From CAYQJL01 sp964573295 (GTDB taxonomy: Bacteria; Eisenbacteria; RBG-16-71-46; CAIMUX01; WJJG01), in the NCBI GenBank assembly GCA_964573295.1, contig CAZNJE010000016.1, forward strand, positions 14,926 through 78,925: a stretch of 64,000 bases of DNA, given 5' to 3'. Shown here in pieces: positions 35,414 through 44,202 of this stretch. The position numbers and the translations under genes are program-made. Within the stretch, counting starts at the first letter, position 1. Each line of letters starts with the position of its first letter. The notes beneath the pieces are model-generated. The model saw only the letters and a program-made list of their open reading frames with translations, made no database searches and had not been told where the DNA came from.

Positions 35414-36784
35414 ATGAAGACCATCATCGAGCCGTTCAAGATCAAGTCCGTCGAACCCATCCGCATGACCACCCGCGCCGAGCGGCAGGAGATCCTTGCC
35501 ACGGCGGGCTACAATCTCTTCACGATCAAGGCCGAGGACGTCCTGATCGACTACCTCACCGACAGCGGCACCTCGAGCATGAGCAGCGAGCAGTGGGCGG
35601 CCATGATGCGCGGCGACGAATCCTACGCCGGCTCGCGCTCCTTCTTCCGCTTCGAAGAACGGATTCGCAAGATCACCGGCTTCGAGAACGTGATTCCTAC
35701 CCACCAGGGTCGCGCCGCCGAGAAGATCCTCTTCAACGTCCTCAACAAGCCCGATGCGGTCTATCTGGGCAATACCCACTTCGACACGACGCGCGCCAAC
35801 ATCGAGTACTTGCAAGGGACTGCGATCGACCTCGTGATCGCTGAAGGGCTCGTACCCTCGAAGATCCATCCGTTCAAGGGCAACATCGATCTCGAGCGCC
35901 TCGAACAGAACCTCGAGAACTACGGGTCGCGCGTGGCCGGGGTTATCGTCACCGTGACGAACAACTCCGGCGGCGGCCAGCCGGTGAGCATGGAGAATAT
36001 CCGCGAGGCGTCTCGCCTGGCGCACAAGCACGGCACGATCTTGATTCTGGACTCCTGCCGCTTCGCCGAGAACTCCTACTTCATCAAGATGCGTGAGGAC
36101 GGCTACGCTGACAAGCCGCTCCTGTCGATTGCGCAGGAGATGTTCTCCTACGCGGACGCAACCACCATGAGCGCCAAGAAGGACGGCTTGGCCAACATTG
36201 GTGGTTTTCTGGCCTGCCACGACGAGGCGCTGGCCGCCCTGGCGCGCAATCTTCTGATCCTGACCGAGGGATTTCCCACCTACGGCGGCCTGGCCGGCCG
36301 CGATCTCGACGCCATCGCGCAGGGGCTCGTCGAGGTCCTCGAAGAAGACTACCTGCGCTACCGGATCCGCTCGGTGGAGTACTTCGCCGACAAGCTGCAG
36401 ACCCTGGGTGTGCCGTTGATTTTGCCGGCGGGCGGCCATGCGGTCTATCTGGATGCCGGCGCTCTGCTGGAGCACATCCCACCCGAGGAGTTTCCCGGGC
36501 AGGTGCTGGCCAATGAGCTATACCTGGAGGGGGGCATCCGTGGAGTCGAGATCGGCAGCGTCATGTTCGGCAAGTCGGATCCCGAGACCGGGCGGGTGAT
36601 CCCGGCGCCGATGGAACTGGTGCGCCTGGCGATTCCGCGCCGCGTCTACACGCAGAGCCACGTGGACTACTCGGCCGAGGTCATCGGCCAGGTGTATGAG
36701 CACCGAACCTCCCTACGGGGGCTCAAGATGGTCTACGAGGCACCCTTCCTGCGGCACTTCACGGCGCGTTTCGAGCCGCTGTGA
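35414..36784 (+). CDS. tnaA: Tryptophanase (or tyrosine phenol-lyase), PLP beta-eliminating lyase
   Basis: 456 residues, full length. Splits L-tryptophan to indole, pyruvate and ammonia (or L-tyrosine to phenol). PLP lysine is K256 in TTMSAKKDG; HQGRAAEKILF binds cofactor phosphate; VTNNSGGGQPVS and TEGFPTYGGLAGRD are family blocks. Length and NIGGFL resemble tyrosine phenol-lyase, but the substrate-selecting block reads GVEIGS (V378, I380), as in tryptophanase, where phenol-lyases have Met and Arg (MERG). Tryptophanase is therefore favoured. ATG at 35414 with GAGGAAG before it; upstream in-frame sequence is the repeat tract. Overlaps queG by one base. Confidence 0.9.
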   Translation: MKTIIEPFKIKSVEPIRMTTRAERQEILATAGYNLFTIKAEDVLIDYLTDSGTSSMSSEQWAAMMRGDESYAGSRSFFRFEERIRKITGFENVIPTHQGRAAEKILFNVLNKPDAVYLGNTHFDTTRANIEYLQGTAIDLVIAEGLVPSKIHPFKGNIDLERLEQNLENYGSRVAGVIVTVTNNSGGGQPVSMENIREASRLAHKHGTILILDSCRFAENSYFIKMREDGYADKPLLSIAQEMFSYADATTMSAKKDGLANIGGFLACHDEALAALARNLLILTEGFPTYGGLAGRDLDAIAQGLVEVLEEDYLRYRIRSVEYFADKLQTLGVPLILPAGGHAVYLDAGALLEHIPPEEFPGQVLANELYLEGGIRGVEIGSVMFGKSDPETGRVIPAPMELVRLAIPRRVYTQSHVDYSAEVIGQVYEHRTSLRGLKMVYEAPFLRHFTARFEPL

Positions 36785-37848
36785 TGCCGCCGAACGGTGA
36801 AGAGCTGTGGACCGTGGTCAAGAGCGCGGCCACAGACCTCGGTCTCGATCGCATCGCCGTGGCGGACCCCCAAAGGAAACCCGATCCAGCTGGCCTCGAC
36901 CGCTTCCTGGCCGAAGGGCGCCAGGCGGGGATGGACTACCTGGCGCGCCACCGCGACGTGAGGCTCGATCCCGATCGCATGCTGCCAGGCGTGCGGAGCA
37001 TCGTCTGCGTGGCCGTCAGCTATCGCCCGTCAACGCTACCGGCCGATCGACCGACGGGCGGTTCGTCGACCGATCCCGCCATTGACGGGTTTGCCCCCGG
37101 GTCCGCCGGCGGACCGGCTAGCGGGACCACGACGCGGGCCGGCGGCGAGAGCACCTCTGGCGCCCCGGTTCCCGCTCGCATCGCGAGCTACGCACTCGGT
37201 GAAGACTACCACCGGGTGCTCAAGGACAAGCTTCATCAGCTACTTCGTACCATCCGGGAATCGGCGCCCGGCGTTCGCGGACGGGTGGCCGTCGACACCG
37301 CGCCGGTGCTCGAGCGGCATTGGGCCCGCGAGGCCGGCCTGGGTTGGATCGGCCGCCACGGCTGCCTGATCGTGCCGGGCTTAGGGTCGTTCGTCCTGCT
37401 GGGTGAGCTGTTCTTGGACCTCGCGCTGCCCGCCGGGCATCCGGTGGAAGCCCGCTGCGGTACCTGCCGGCGTTGCCTGGAGGCGTGTCCCACGGGGGCG
37501 CTGGTCGGCCCAGCCCGGCTGGATGCGCGGCGGTGCATCTCATACTGGACCGTCGAACATCGTGGCGCTTTCCCCGATTCGGCCCCCAAGATTTCCCCCT
37601 GGGTGTTCGGATGCGATCGGTGCCAGGAGGTGTGCCCTTGGAATCGTCACGCACCACCGGCGGCTTGTGCTGAAACGAGGGAACCGCTTGTGCCCGCGCA
37701 CGCAGCCGCACAAGAGTTGCGCGAAGTCACCCCCGAGGTCTTCGAGCGTGTGTGGATGCGGACACCCATCGAGCGGGCGGGCTGGGAGGGACTACAACGC
37801 AACGTTCGCCAGCTGCTCGACGAAGCCGGCAATAAGGAGGGACCTTGA
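36784..37848 (+). CDS. queG: Epoxyqueuosine reductase
   Basis: 354 residues. Cobalamin- and [4Fe-4S]-dependent enzyme for the last step of queuosine synthesis in tRNA. Both cluster motifs are present: CGTCRRCLEACPTGALV and FGCDRCQEVCPWN; ERHWAREAGLGWIGRHGCLIV and GEDYHRVLKDKLHQLL are family blocks. A variable low-complexity insert (about 85-125, S/G/A/T-rich) interrupts the N-terminal domain. The ATG is embedded in the tnaA stop (TGATG), so translation is coupled. No other queuosine genes are in the window. Confidence 0.94.
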   Translation: MPPNGEELWTVVKSAATDLGLDRIAVADPQRKPDPAGLDRFLAEGRQAGMDYLARHRDVRLDPDRMLPGVRSIVCVAVSYRPSTLPADRPTGGSSTDPAIDGFAPGSAGGPASGTTTRAGGESTSGAPVPARIASYALGEDYHRVLKDKLHQLLRTIRESAPGVRGRVAVDTAPVLERHWAREAGLGWIGRHGCLIVPGLGSFVLLGELFLDLALPAGHPVEARCGTCRRCLEACPTGALVGPARLDARRCISYWTVEHRGAFPDSAPKISPWVFGCDRCQEVCPWNRHAPPAACAETREPLVPAHAAAQELREVTPEVFERVWMRTPIERAGWEGLQRNVRQLLDEAGNKEGP

Positions 37849-37874
37849 CCGCGGCGGTGGGGTGAAGGTAGCCT
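37845..37874 (+). promoter_or_regulatory. Candidate promoter for the NifU-domain gene
   Basis: TTGACC (37845-37850, covering the queG stop), 18-base spacer, TAGCCT (37869-37874). An inverted repeat AGCCTA/TAGGCT (37870-37875 and 37889-37894) overlaps the -10 and could be an operator. Confidence 0.45.
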
Positions 37875-37967
37875 ACTGCAAATTCGCATAGGCTGAACTC
37901 CAATGGTGCCCGCCCCGTGCCTGGGGCATGCACATGGGACGGGTATTCTAGATAAGGAGCCGATATC

Positions 37968-38192
37968 ATGGACAAGCAGTCGATCGAGAAGGTCATCGAC
38001 GATCAGATTCGGCCGGGACTGCAGTCCCACGGTGGTGGGATCGATTTGATCGAAGTCAAGGACGCCAAGGTCTACGTGCGTCTCACCGGCGCGTGCGGTG
38101 GTTGCCCGATGGCCACGATGACGATGAAGCAAGGTGTCGAGCGTGCCCTGAAGGCTTCGTTCCCTGAGATCGAAGAGGTCGTCAATATCTAG
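37968..38192 (+). CDS. NifU C-terminal-domain iron-sulfur scaffold protein
   Basis: 74-residue stand-alone Nfu domain that assembles or carries a [4Fe-4S] cluster between two subunits. The cluster cysteines are in GACGGCPMATMTMKQGVE (CxxC); IRPGLQSHGGGIDLIEV is the family start. AAGGAG precedes the ATG. It sits after queG, an iron-sulfur enzyme, which may be a functional link. Confidence 0.95.
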   Translation: MDKQSIEKVIDDQIRPGLQSHGGGIDLIEVKDAKVYVRLTGACGGCPMATMTMKQGVERALKASFPEIEEVVNI

Positions 38193-38282
38193 CTCTACAC
38201 GGAACCGCTAGCTCCACCCGGCCCCCCCAGGAGGGGTCCGCGGGGCCGCCGGACGAATCGCATGCGGAGGGGAGGCGCCTCC

Positions 38283-39191
38283 ATGAGCCATAACGAGACC
38301 GGAGTCGGGGAAGGCAATCCTGCGTCGGCACCCGCGCCCTCGTCGAGCCGGTCGCAGGCGCTCGATCCGGTGCAAGGGCTTGAGCCGGCGAACCCGGTGA
38401 CTCGGACTCCGGTGCGCGAAGCCGCGCGATGGTCCAAGACCGACCGCCGGGTACTGGGGGACGCCTGGAAGAACTGGATGCCCGGCGAGGCCCCGCAGCC
38501 CGTCGAGGCAGGCCCCGGCCAATACGTTTTCTTCCTTACCTTCTTCGCACTCGCGCTCTGCGCTGCTTGGATCTTTCTTGTGTGGCTGGCCCAGCCACGC
38601 CTGGCTTCGCTTGGCGTCGCGGGCGCGGGCCGTTACTTGGCCGTTGGGGGCAGCATCTTCTGGCTTTCAGTTCCGTTGATGCTGGGCCTGCACCTGACCC
38701 CGCTACGTTTCCCGGTGGGCATCACCCGCAGCCTCGAGTGGTGGCTGGTTGCCACCTGGCCGGCTTGTGAGATCATCTCCCGGTTGACGGGGTTCTCACG
38801 CGACCGGTTGGGGCACGCTTTCGTCCTGATGGCGAACCGGATGAGCCTGCGGGCCCGCCGCGGCTCGGGCAAAGACGGGATCCTCATGCTGGCGCCGCGG
38901 TGCCTCCGCCCGGAGGTCATGCGCGAGCTGCGCGCCCTCGCGAACGAGCGGGGCGCCAGTTTCGTCGTGGCCACCGGTGGCGAGGAGGCCCGGGAGGCTG
39001 TGCGGACTCAGCGGCCTGGAGCCGTGCTGGCCGTGGCCTGCGAGCGCGACCTGGTCGAAGGGCTGCGCGACGTGCTGCCGCGCTTCCTGGTTCAGGGGCT
39101 GTCAAACCGTCGGCCGGAGGGGCCCTGCCGGAACTCAGAGATCGACCTGGCGGTCGCCAAGGATCTGATGGACGCTCTCACCCGCAGCTGA
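38283..39191 (+). CDS. DUF116-family membrane protein
   Basis: 302 residues. A Ser/Pro-rich N-terminus, two membrane helices (about 84-105 and 118-138; VFFLTFFALALCAAWIFLVWL, LAVGGSIFWLSVPLMLGLHL) and a C-terminal DUF116 domain with its three Cys-containing blocks (LMLAPRCLRPEVMREL, VLAVACERDLVEGL, GPCRNSEIDL). DUF116 function is unknown; the cysteines suggest metal binding. ATG at 38283 with GGAGGGGAGG upstream. Converges on nth; the 97-base space between them shows no clear terminator. Confidence 0.8.
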   Translation: MSHNETGVGEGNPASAPAPSSSRSQALDPVQGLEPANPVTRTPVREAARWSKTDRRVLGDAWKNWMPGEAPQPVEAGPGQYVFFLTFFALALCAAWIFLVWLAQPRLASLGVAGAGRYLAVGGSIFWLSVPLMLGLHLTPLRFPVGITRSLEWWLVATWPACEIISRLTGFSRDRLGHAFVLMANRMSLRARRGSGKDGILMLAPRCLRPEVMRELRALANERGASFVVATGGEEAREAVRTQRPGAVLAVACERDLVEGLRDVLPRFLVQGLSNRRPEGPCRNSEIDLAVAKDLMDALTRS

Positions 39192-39288
39192 CGGCCGCGC
39201 CGCCGCGCGACCGGACCTCGGGCTCACTGTTGACGGGTGCCGCCGCGTCCGTAGCGGATGTGGTTGCCCCCGTGGCGGATGCCGGCGC

Positions 39289-40074
39289 TTACCTGGCTTG
39301 GGTCTGACCGAAGGGGCAATGACGGCGCAAGGCGCAGGCAGCGCAATCCGGCTTGCGAGCCGTGCAGACCGCGCGTCCGTGCGCGATCATCCGGTGCGAG
39401 AAATCCGTCCACTCCTTCCGCGGGATCAGTTCCATCAGATCGAACTCCACCTTGACCGGGTCCTGCTGCGCGGTGAGTCCCATGCGGCGCGACAGGCGTC
39501 CGACATGCGTATCGACCGTGATACCCGGCGTGTCGAAGCAATTGCCCAGGATCACGTTAGCCGTCTTGCGGCCCACACCGGGCAATGTGGTGAGTTCATC
39601 GAGCGTAGCTGGCAGGTTGCACTCGAACGCTTCGGTGAGTTGGCGCGAGGCCTCCTGAATGCTCTTGGCCTTGTTGTGATAGAAGCCGGTCGACCGGATG
39701 AGCTCCTCGATCGCCTCGCGGGGCGCGGCGGCAACCGCCGCCGGGTCGGGGAAGCGCTCGAAGAAGGCCGGCGTGACCTTGTTCACACGCTCGTCGGTGC
39801 ACTGGGCCGACAGCACTGTGGCCACGTAGAGCTCGAAGGGATTGCGAAAGTCTAGACTGCACCGCGCGTCCGGATACGCGCGCTTCAAGCCGCGCAGGAT
39901 CGCGCGGGCGCGTTTCTTCTTCTCGGCGGCCGGTTCGGCGGCCGGTTCGGCGGCCGGTTCGGCGGGCGTGCCCGCGGTCGTCTCGGTGGTCGTCTTGGCG
40001 CTCGTCCTGGTGTCCGTTTTGGCGCCCGCCTTGGCGCCGGACTTGGGCCGTGGCGTGGATGATGAAGCGGCCAT
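39289..40074 (-). CDS. nth: Endonuclease III (DNA glycosylase/AP lyase)
   Basis: 261 residues. Removes oxidised pyrimidines and cuts at abasic sites. Helix-hairpin-helix with catalytic Lys (LPGVGRKTANVILG), catalytic Asp in VDTHVGRLSRR, and the C-terminal [4Fe-4S] loop with exact C-x6-C-x2-C-x5-C spacing (CTARKPDCAACALRRHC). The first about 50 residues are an added Thr/Ala/Glu tail with AAEP units (12-base repeat). Fifteen bases downstream of the PHP/PolX-like gene, so probably one repair operon. Confidence 0.95.
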   Translation of the reverse strand: MAASSSTPRPKSGAKAGAKTDTRTSAKTTTETTAGTPAEPAAEPAAEPAAEKKKRARAILRGLKRAYPDARCSLDFRNPFELYVATVLSAQCTDERVNKVTPAFFERFPDPAAVAAAPREAIEELIRSTGFYHNKAKSIQEASRQLTEAFECNLPATLDELTTLPGVGRKTANVILGNCFDTPGITVDTHVGRLSRRMGLTAQQDPVKVEFDLMELIPRKEWTDFSHRMIAHGRAVCTARKPDCAACALRRHCPFGQTQAR

Positions 40075-40089
40075 GGTCTCGAGCGCTCC

Positions 40090-41892
40090 CTAGCCGGTCG
40101 CCGCGCGGGCCCGGTCGCGCCGGGCCTTCAGGTGGGCGACCATCTCTTCGGCGGATTTGGTGTTGAGAACCTGCTCGCGCGTGAGCCAGCCCTTCTGGGC
40201 CGTTGGCAAGGCCGGGAACACGTTGGCCATTGCCTCCGGGCTGTGCGCGTCTGGATTGATGCAGATCGAAATCCCGCGGGAGGTCGCCGCGCGGATGAGG
40301 CGCCAGTCCAAATCGAGCCTTTCGGGCGGCGCATTGAACTCGATCGCGACGCCATGGCGGCTCGCCGTATCGAAGATGCGGTCCCAGTCGACGCCATAGG
40401 CCTCGCGCTCGAGCAGCATGCGGCCCGATGGATGGGCCAGCAGCGTGACGGCCGGATGTTCCAAGGCAGCAACGATCCGATCGGTCATTTCATCGGGTTC
40501 CATACGCATCATGCTGTGTACCGAGGCGATGACGAAATCGAGCTCGGCGAGCACATCATCGGGCAAGTCCAGGCATCCGCTCGGCAGGATATCGCACTCG
40601 ACCCCATGAAGAATCGTGAGGCCGGAAAAGTCGGGCCGCAGCTCTTCGACCTTGCCGGCCTGCCTGCGAAGTCGCTCGGGGGTCAGACCGCCGGCATAGA
40701 AGGCGGCTTGCGAGTGATCGGCTACCCCCACGTACTCCCATCCAAGGTCCGCGGCCGCCTGGATCATGTGGCGCAACGAGCCGCGGCCGTCGCTCCAGCT
40801 GGTGTGCATGTGCAGAATGCCGCGCAATTCCTCTGGCTGGACCAAACGTGGCAACCGCCCGGCCTCGGCCGCCTCGATCTCGCCGCGGCCCTCGCGCAGG
40901 ACCGGATCGATATAGGGTAGGCCGGCCAGCCGGTAGATCTCCCTTTCAGAGCTTGGCAGGTCGGTTGGATCGACTCCGCGGCCCGCGAGACGGGCAAGGA
41001 CCGCGCGGGTGTGCTCGTCGTTGCCGGTTTCCAGGAACAGACGAGCCGCGAAGTGCTCGGGCGGCACGACGACCAGCCGCTGGTCGGGTGTCTCTGGGGC
41101 ACGGAAGACGACCGCGTCGCTTTCGCCGCCCGTGCCGCCCACGCCGTCTACGCCGCCCGTGCCGCCCACGCCGTCTACGCCGCCCGTGCCGTCTACGCCG
41201 CCCGTGCCGCCACTTCCTCCGCCAGCCTCCAGCCGGGCCCCTTCCTGGCTTGCCAGGCGGCCGAGCGTCGTCCGCGGCCGCTGGCTGGCGATGACCCAGG
41301 TGATCGTGCTGACCGTCTCCATCGCGCGGCGAACCTCGCCCGCCACGACGGCTTCCTCGATGTCGCGCACGTAGCGGAGACGCAAGGCAGTTCCCGCGAC
41401 CAACTCCTCGGCCGCCGCTCGCAGCCACTGGCCGCCACCGTGGCGCAGGCGCTGGATCTCGCGCAACAGCTGCGTCTCGATGGCCGGGCCGAAGTCCTGC
41501 AAGCGCGTCAGCTGTCCGCGGCGGCAGGCCCGCGCGAGCTGGCGCATGCTGACGATCCCGAGCTGTTGCCACAGGGCACGCACCTGATGCGAAGTGAGGG
41601 AGGGGAGTTGCAGCAACTGGAACAGGCCCGGCGGAACCCGCAGGTGGAGCGCTTCCAAGCGGGTGGAGCCTCTACCGGTGGCAGCGGCGCGCAGCTGGTC
41701 GAGCGGTTCTCGTGGAACGTCGGCCGGCGGGGACCCGCCCCCGGCGAGAAACGCCTCCCACGCCTGGCGGTCGCCGTCGCGCGCCGCTTCGGCAGCTAGC
41801 CGATAGGCGCGGGTGGTCTCGCGATCCTGACCGAGGAGCTCGAGGGCAGTGCTCATCTGTTGTAAGTATCGGACAGCGGTCTCATGCGTCAT
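40090..41892 (-). CDS. PolX-like protein: degenerate polymerase domain plus intact PHP phosphoesterase
   Basis: 600 residues, PolX-sized. Order: helical and HhH segments (about 90-150), a palm-like domain (about 165-310) with a GGTGGVDGV linker repeat, and a PHP domain (about 355-560). In the palm the pattern of AGSxRRxxETVxDxD reads A184-GEVRRAMETVSTIT, so both aspartates are Thr (196, 198), and the third, before VVPPE, is Arg272. Polymerase activity should be absent. The PHP metal site looks complete: H361/H363, D368, D392-H393, E432, H459, H487, D548/H550. A 3'-5' exonuclease, AP endonuclease or phosphatase role is inferred, supported by the nth neighbour. Confidence 0.88.
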   Translation of the reverse strand: MTHETAVRYLQQMSTALELLGQDRETTRAYRLAAEAARDGDRQAWEAFLAGGGSPPADVPREPLDQLRAAATGRGSTRLEALHLRVPPGLFQLLQLPSLTSHQVRALWQQLGIVSMRQLARACRRGQLTRLQDFGPAIETQLLREIQRLRHGGGQWLRAAAEELVAGTALRLRYVRDIEEAVVAGEVRRAMETVSTITWVIASQRPRTTLGRLASQEGARLEAGGGSGGTGGVDGTGGVDGVGGTGGVDGVGGTGGESDAVVFRAPETPDQRLVVVPPEHFAARLFLETGNDEHTRAVLARLAGRGVDPTDLPSSEREIYRLAGLPYIDPVLREGRGEIEAAEAGRLPRLVQPEELRGILHMHTSWSDGRGSLRHMIQAAADLGWEYVGVADHSQAAFYAGGLTPERLRRQAGKVEELRPDFSGLTILHGVECDILPSGCLDLPDDVLAELDFVIASVHSMMRMEPDEMTDRIVAALEHPAVTLLAHPSGRMLLEREAYGVDWDRIFDTASRHGVAIEFNAPPERLDLDWRLIRAATSRGISICINPDAHSPEAMANVFPALPTAQKGWLTREQVLNTKSAEEMVAHLKARRDRARAATG

Positions 41893-41904
41893 GCGATTCG
41901 GTCC

Positions 41905-42564
41905 CTACGCCATCGACAGGACGGCATCGACCAGGCGTTCGATACCCGGCGCGATCTCGGCAACGTTCTTGCCCAGCATGTATGCTGGGGTGCTCACCAC
42001 CTTGTGCGCGCGGTCCACGTGGGTTTCATCGACCAGGTGCATGGCGTGCACTGCGCCCATGGCCTCGATGTCGGAGCTCACCTTCGGGTCACCACCGATG
42101 GTCAGCTCTACCGGGATCGAGCGGCTGCCCAAGACCTTGGCCACCACGACCGGGGCGATGCAGATCGCACCGATTGGTTTCTTCTGCTCATAGATGGCCA
42201 TGATGAGCCGGTCGACGTCCTCGCGCACGGTGAGATCGCGGCCCTTGAGGCCGTAGTCGCACAGATTCAGGGCGGCGCCGAACCCACCCGGGATCAGCAG
42301 GCCGCTGAGCTCACCGGGATCAGCCTTGCTCAAGGGCTGAATTTCGCCGCGAGCGATCCGCGCCGCCTCGACGAGCATGTTCCGACTCTCGTTCGCCTCC
42401 TCGCCGCGCAGGTGGTCGAATACACGGGCCTGGGGCGCATCCGGCGCAAAGCATACGCGTTCGACGCCCATACGGTCGAGGTGGTAGAGGGTCATGGTCG
42501 CTTCATGAATCTCGCTGCCGTCGTTGACGCCGCAACCTGACAGAAGCACGCCGAATCGCCGCAT
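41905..42564 (-). CDS. elbB: ElbB-family glyoxalase-like protein (DJ-1/PfpI superfamily)
   Basis: 219 residues. Matches ElbB: start FGVLLSGCGVNDGSEIHEA, LLIPGGFGAALNLCDY, the nucleophile elbow GAICIAPVVVAKVLG, and HVVSTPAYML-like C-terminal block (HKVVSTPAYMLG). E. coli ElbB is linked to isoprenoid synthesis and has glyoxalase activity. First gene of a three-gene minus-strand unit with the PHP protein (12 bases away) and nth. Its ribosome site is triplicated (see 42568-42600). Confidence 0.93.
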   Translation of the reverse strand: MRRFGVLLSGCGVNDGSEIHEATMTLYHLDRMGVERVCFAPDAPQARVFDHLRGEEANESRNMLVEAARIARGEIQPLSKADPGELSGLLIPGGFGAALNLCDYGLKGRDLTVREDVDRLIMAIYEQKKPIGAICIAPVVVAKVLGSRSIPVELTIGGDPKVSSDIEAMGAVHAMHLVDETHVDRAHKVVSTPAYMLGKNVAEIAPGIERLVDAVLSMA

Positions 42565-42567
42565 GTG

Positions 42568-42600
42568 TTGCCTCCTTGAAGACTCCTCGAAGACTCCTTG
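42568..42600 (-). repeat. Triplicated Shine-Dalgarno element before elbB
   Basis: On the minus strand three consecutive 11-base units, AAGGAGTCTTC, GAGGAGTCTTC and AAGGAGGCAAC, end four bases before the elbB ATG. Each contains a ribosome-binding core; the last, AAGGAGG, is at working distance. Confidence 0.8.
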
Positions 42601-42986
42601 AAAACTCGTCCATCATAGCGTCATTGTGCCATCGTTCATACCAGATCAGTCCCAGCCTACTCCTGAGGCGCAGCCGGCTCAAGTCGCGGCCCGGGTTGCC
42701 GACCAGCCGCTGCAATGCTCTACTGACCAGCATCCGAATCCGGGTTCTGAGCACCCCGGTGCGGGAGGAAAGATCCGTCGAGGGGGCTTGCCCAGGGCAG
42801 CTCGGCGGGGGCAGCGCGCCGGGGGTGGCTTGCTCAGGACCGCTCGGCCGGGGTGGCTTGCTCGGGGCAGTCCGCTCGGGGGCGCTTTCCTTGCTGAAAG
42901 GACGGACAGTCAAGCTGCGAGTCTGAAGCCATACGGACAGTCCCGACGAAGTGGACGCGCCAGAGGCGCCAAGAGAGAGGAAGGGC
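42601..42986. other. Divergent intergenic region elbB / PfkB kinase
   Basis: The elbB side has a TATGAT -10 (minus, 42612-42617) without a good -35. The stretch 42780-42890 holds imperfect GGGGTGGCTTGCTCGG-type repeats of about 30 bases. No gene was recognised here. Confidence 0.5.
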
Positions 42987-43970
42987 ATGCCCATCATCAG
43001 ATTTCCGCCCCGACTGCCCACCGGCCGGACGTTTGATGTCGTCGGTCTTGGCGCCAACGCATGCGATCATCTGGTGCAGGTGCCCCGTCATCCAGCCGCG
43101 GGAGAGAAAGTGCGGTTCAGGGCCTATCATCGGGAAGGCGGCGGCCAGACGGCCACGGCGCTCGTGGCCATGCAGCGGTTGGGTGTACGCACGTGCTACA
43201 TCGGCGGGGTGGGGGACGATGACGAGGGGCGGGATGTCCTGGCGGGACTGGCCCGAGAGGGGGTAGACATTTCGGCGGTGCGTGTGCGGCCGGGGGGCCT
43301 TACGCAGCGGGCCCTGATCCTGGTCGATGCCCACAGTGGGGAGCGAACGATCGTCTGGGGTCGGAGCGAGGGAATGGTGGTGAGTGCCGAGGAGATCGTG
43401 CCCGACCAGATCGAGGCAGGGCGCATCCTGCACACCGATGCCCAGGACCCCCGCGCTGCCGCGCGGGCGGCTCGTGTGGCCCGCGCGGCGGGCATGCCCG
43501 TGATGACTGACCTCGAGCCGGTTCGCCCCGGACTGGATGAGCTGTTGCCCGAGGTAGACTTCTTGATCTGCTCGGCCGAGTTTCCCGAGCGCGCTACCGG
43601 TCGCGCCGATCTGGGCGAGGCTCTTGGGCTGCTTCACGAGCGCACCCGCGGCGGGACCGTAATGACGACCCTGGGGGACCGCGGGGTGGCCCTTCTGCGG
43701 AAGGATGGTCTAGCCTACTTCCCAGCGTACCGCGTGGCTGCCATCGACACGACCGGTGCTGGCGACGTGTTCCACGGCGGCTTCGCCGTGGCGATGGTGA
43801 TGGGGCTCGAGCTCGGCGCGGCCATCGACTTCGCCCAGGCGGTCGCGGCGATGAAGTGTCTTCATCCAGGAGGTCGAAGCGGTCTCCCGCGCGATCGCGA
43901 GGAGGTGCTTGCATTCCAGCGCAAGACGCCGCGCCGTGGGGCGGGTGTACAGCACGGGAGAAGCAAGTGA
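42987..43970 (+). CDS. PfkB-family carbohydrate kinase
   Basis: 327-residue ribokinase-like sugar or nucleoside kinase. First signature GGGQTATALVAMQRLG, second signature with the catalytic Asp AIDTTGAGDVFHGGFA, plus VVGLGANACDHLVQV at the start and YIGGVGDDDEGRDVL. Substrate not determinable; ADP-ribose- or fructose-type are equal guesses. ATG at 42987 with GAGAGGAAGG upstream. The gene stands alone between a divergent neighbour and a 306-base intergenic space. Confidence 0.9.
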   Translation: MPIIRFPPRLPTGRTFDVVGLGANACDHLVQVPRHPAAGEKVRFRAYHREGGGQTATALVAMQRLGVRTCYIGGVGDDDEGRDVLAGLAREGVDISAVRVRPGGLTQRALILVDAHSGERTIVWGRSEGMVVSAEEIVPDQIEAGRILHTDAQDPRAAARAARVARAAGMPVMTDLEPVRPGLDELLPEVDFLICSAEFPERATGRADLGEALGLLHERTRGGTVMTTLGDRGVALLRKDGLAYFPAYRVAAIDTTGAGDVFHGGFAVAMVMGLELGAAIDFAQAVAAMKCLHPGGRSGLPRDREEVLAFQRKTPRRGAGVQHGRSK

Positions 43971-44002
43971 CCCACGCGGGAGACGCAAGCGATCCGCTCA
44001 GG

Positions 44003-44021
44003 ACACAAAGTTGCATTGTGT
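44003..44021. promoter_or_regulatory. Inverted repeat ACACAA-N7-TTGTGT
   Basis: Perfect 6-base dyad in the PfkB-trxB space, in a locally AT-richer stretch. It could be an operator or a small hairpin; no partner regulator is evident. Confidence 0.4.
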
Positions 44022-44074
44022 GGCAAATAGGGGCACACTTCGGCCATCGGTTCCATCCGCCGGTGAGGGTAGGC

Positions 44075-44104
44075 TTGACGGGGGAACAGATCGCGGATCA
44101 GATT
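44075..44104 (+). promoter_or_regulatory. Candidate promoter for trxB-def
   Basis: TTGACG (44075-44080), 18-base spacer, CAGATT (44099-44104). The -35 is good and the -10 weak. It leaves a leader of about 165 bases that contains the 12-base repeat tract. Confidence 0.4.
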
Positions 44105-44144
44105 GGTTGGACGTTGCATGGTGCGGAGGCCGGTCGTGCCGGCT

Positions 44145-44202
44145 GCCAAGGCCCAGGCCAAGGCCCAGGCCAAGGCCCAGGCCCAGGCCCAGGCCAAGGC
44201 CC
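44145..44202. repeat. AAGGCCCAGGCC tandem repeat in the trxB leader
   Basis: Four to five 12-base units with internal 6-base shortening. The tract is in frame with trxB (would read KAQAKAQA), but a strong ribosome site and ATG follow it, so it is taken as untranslated leader. Confidence 0.85.
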
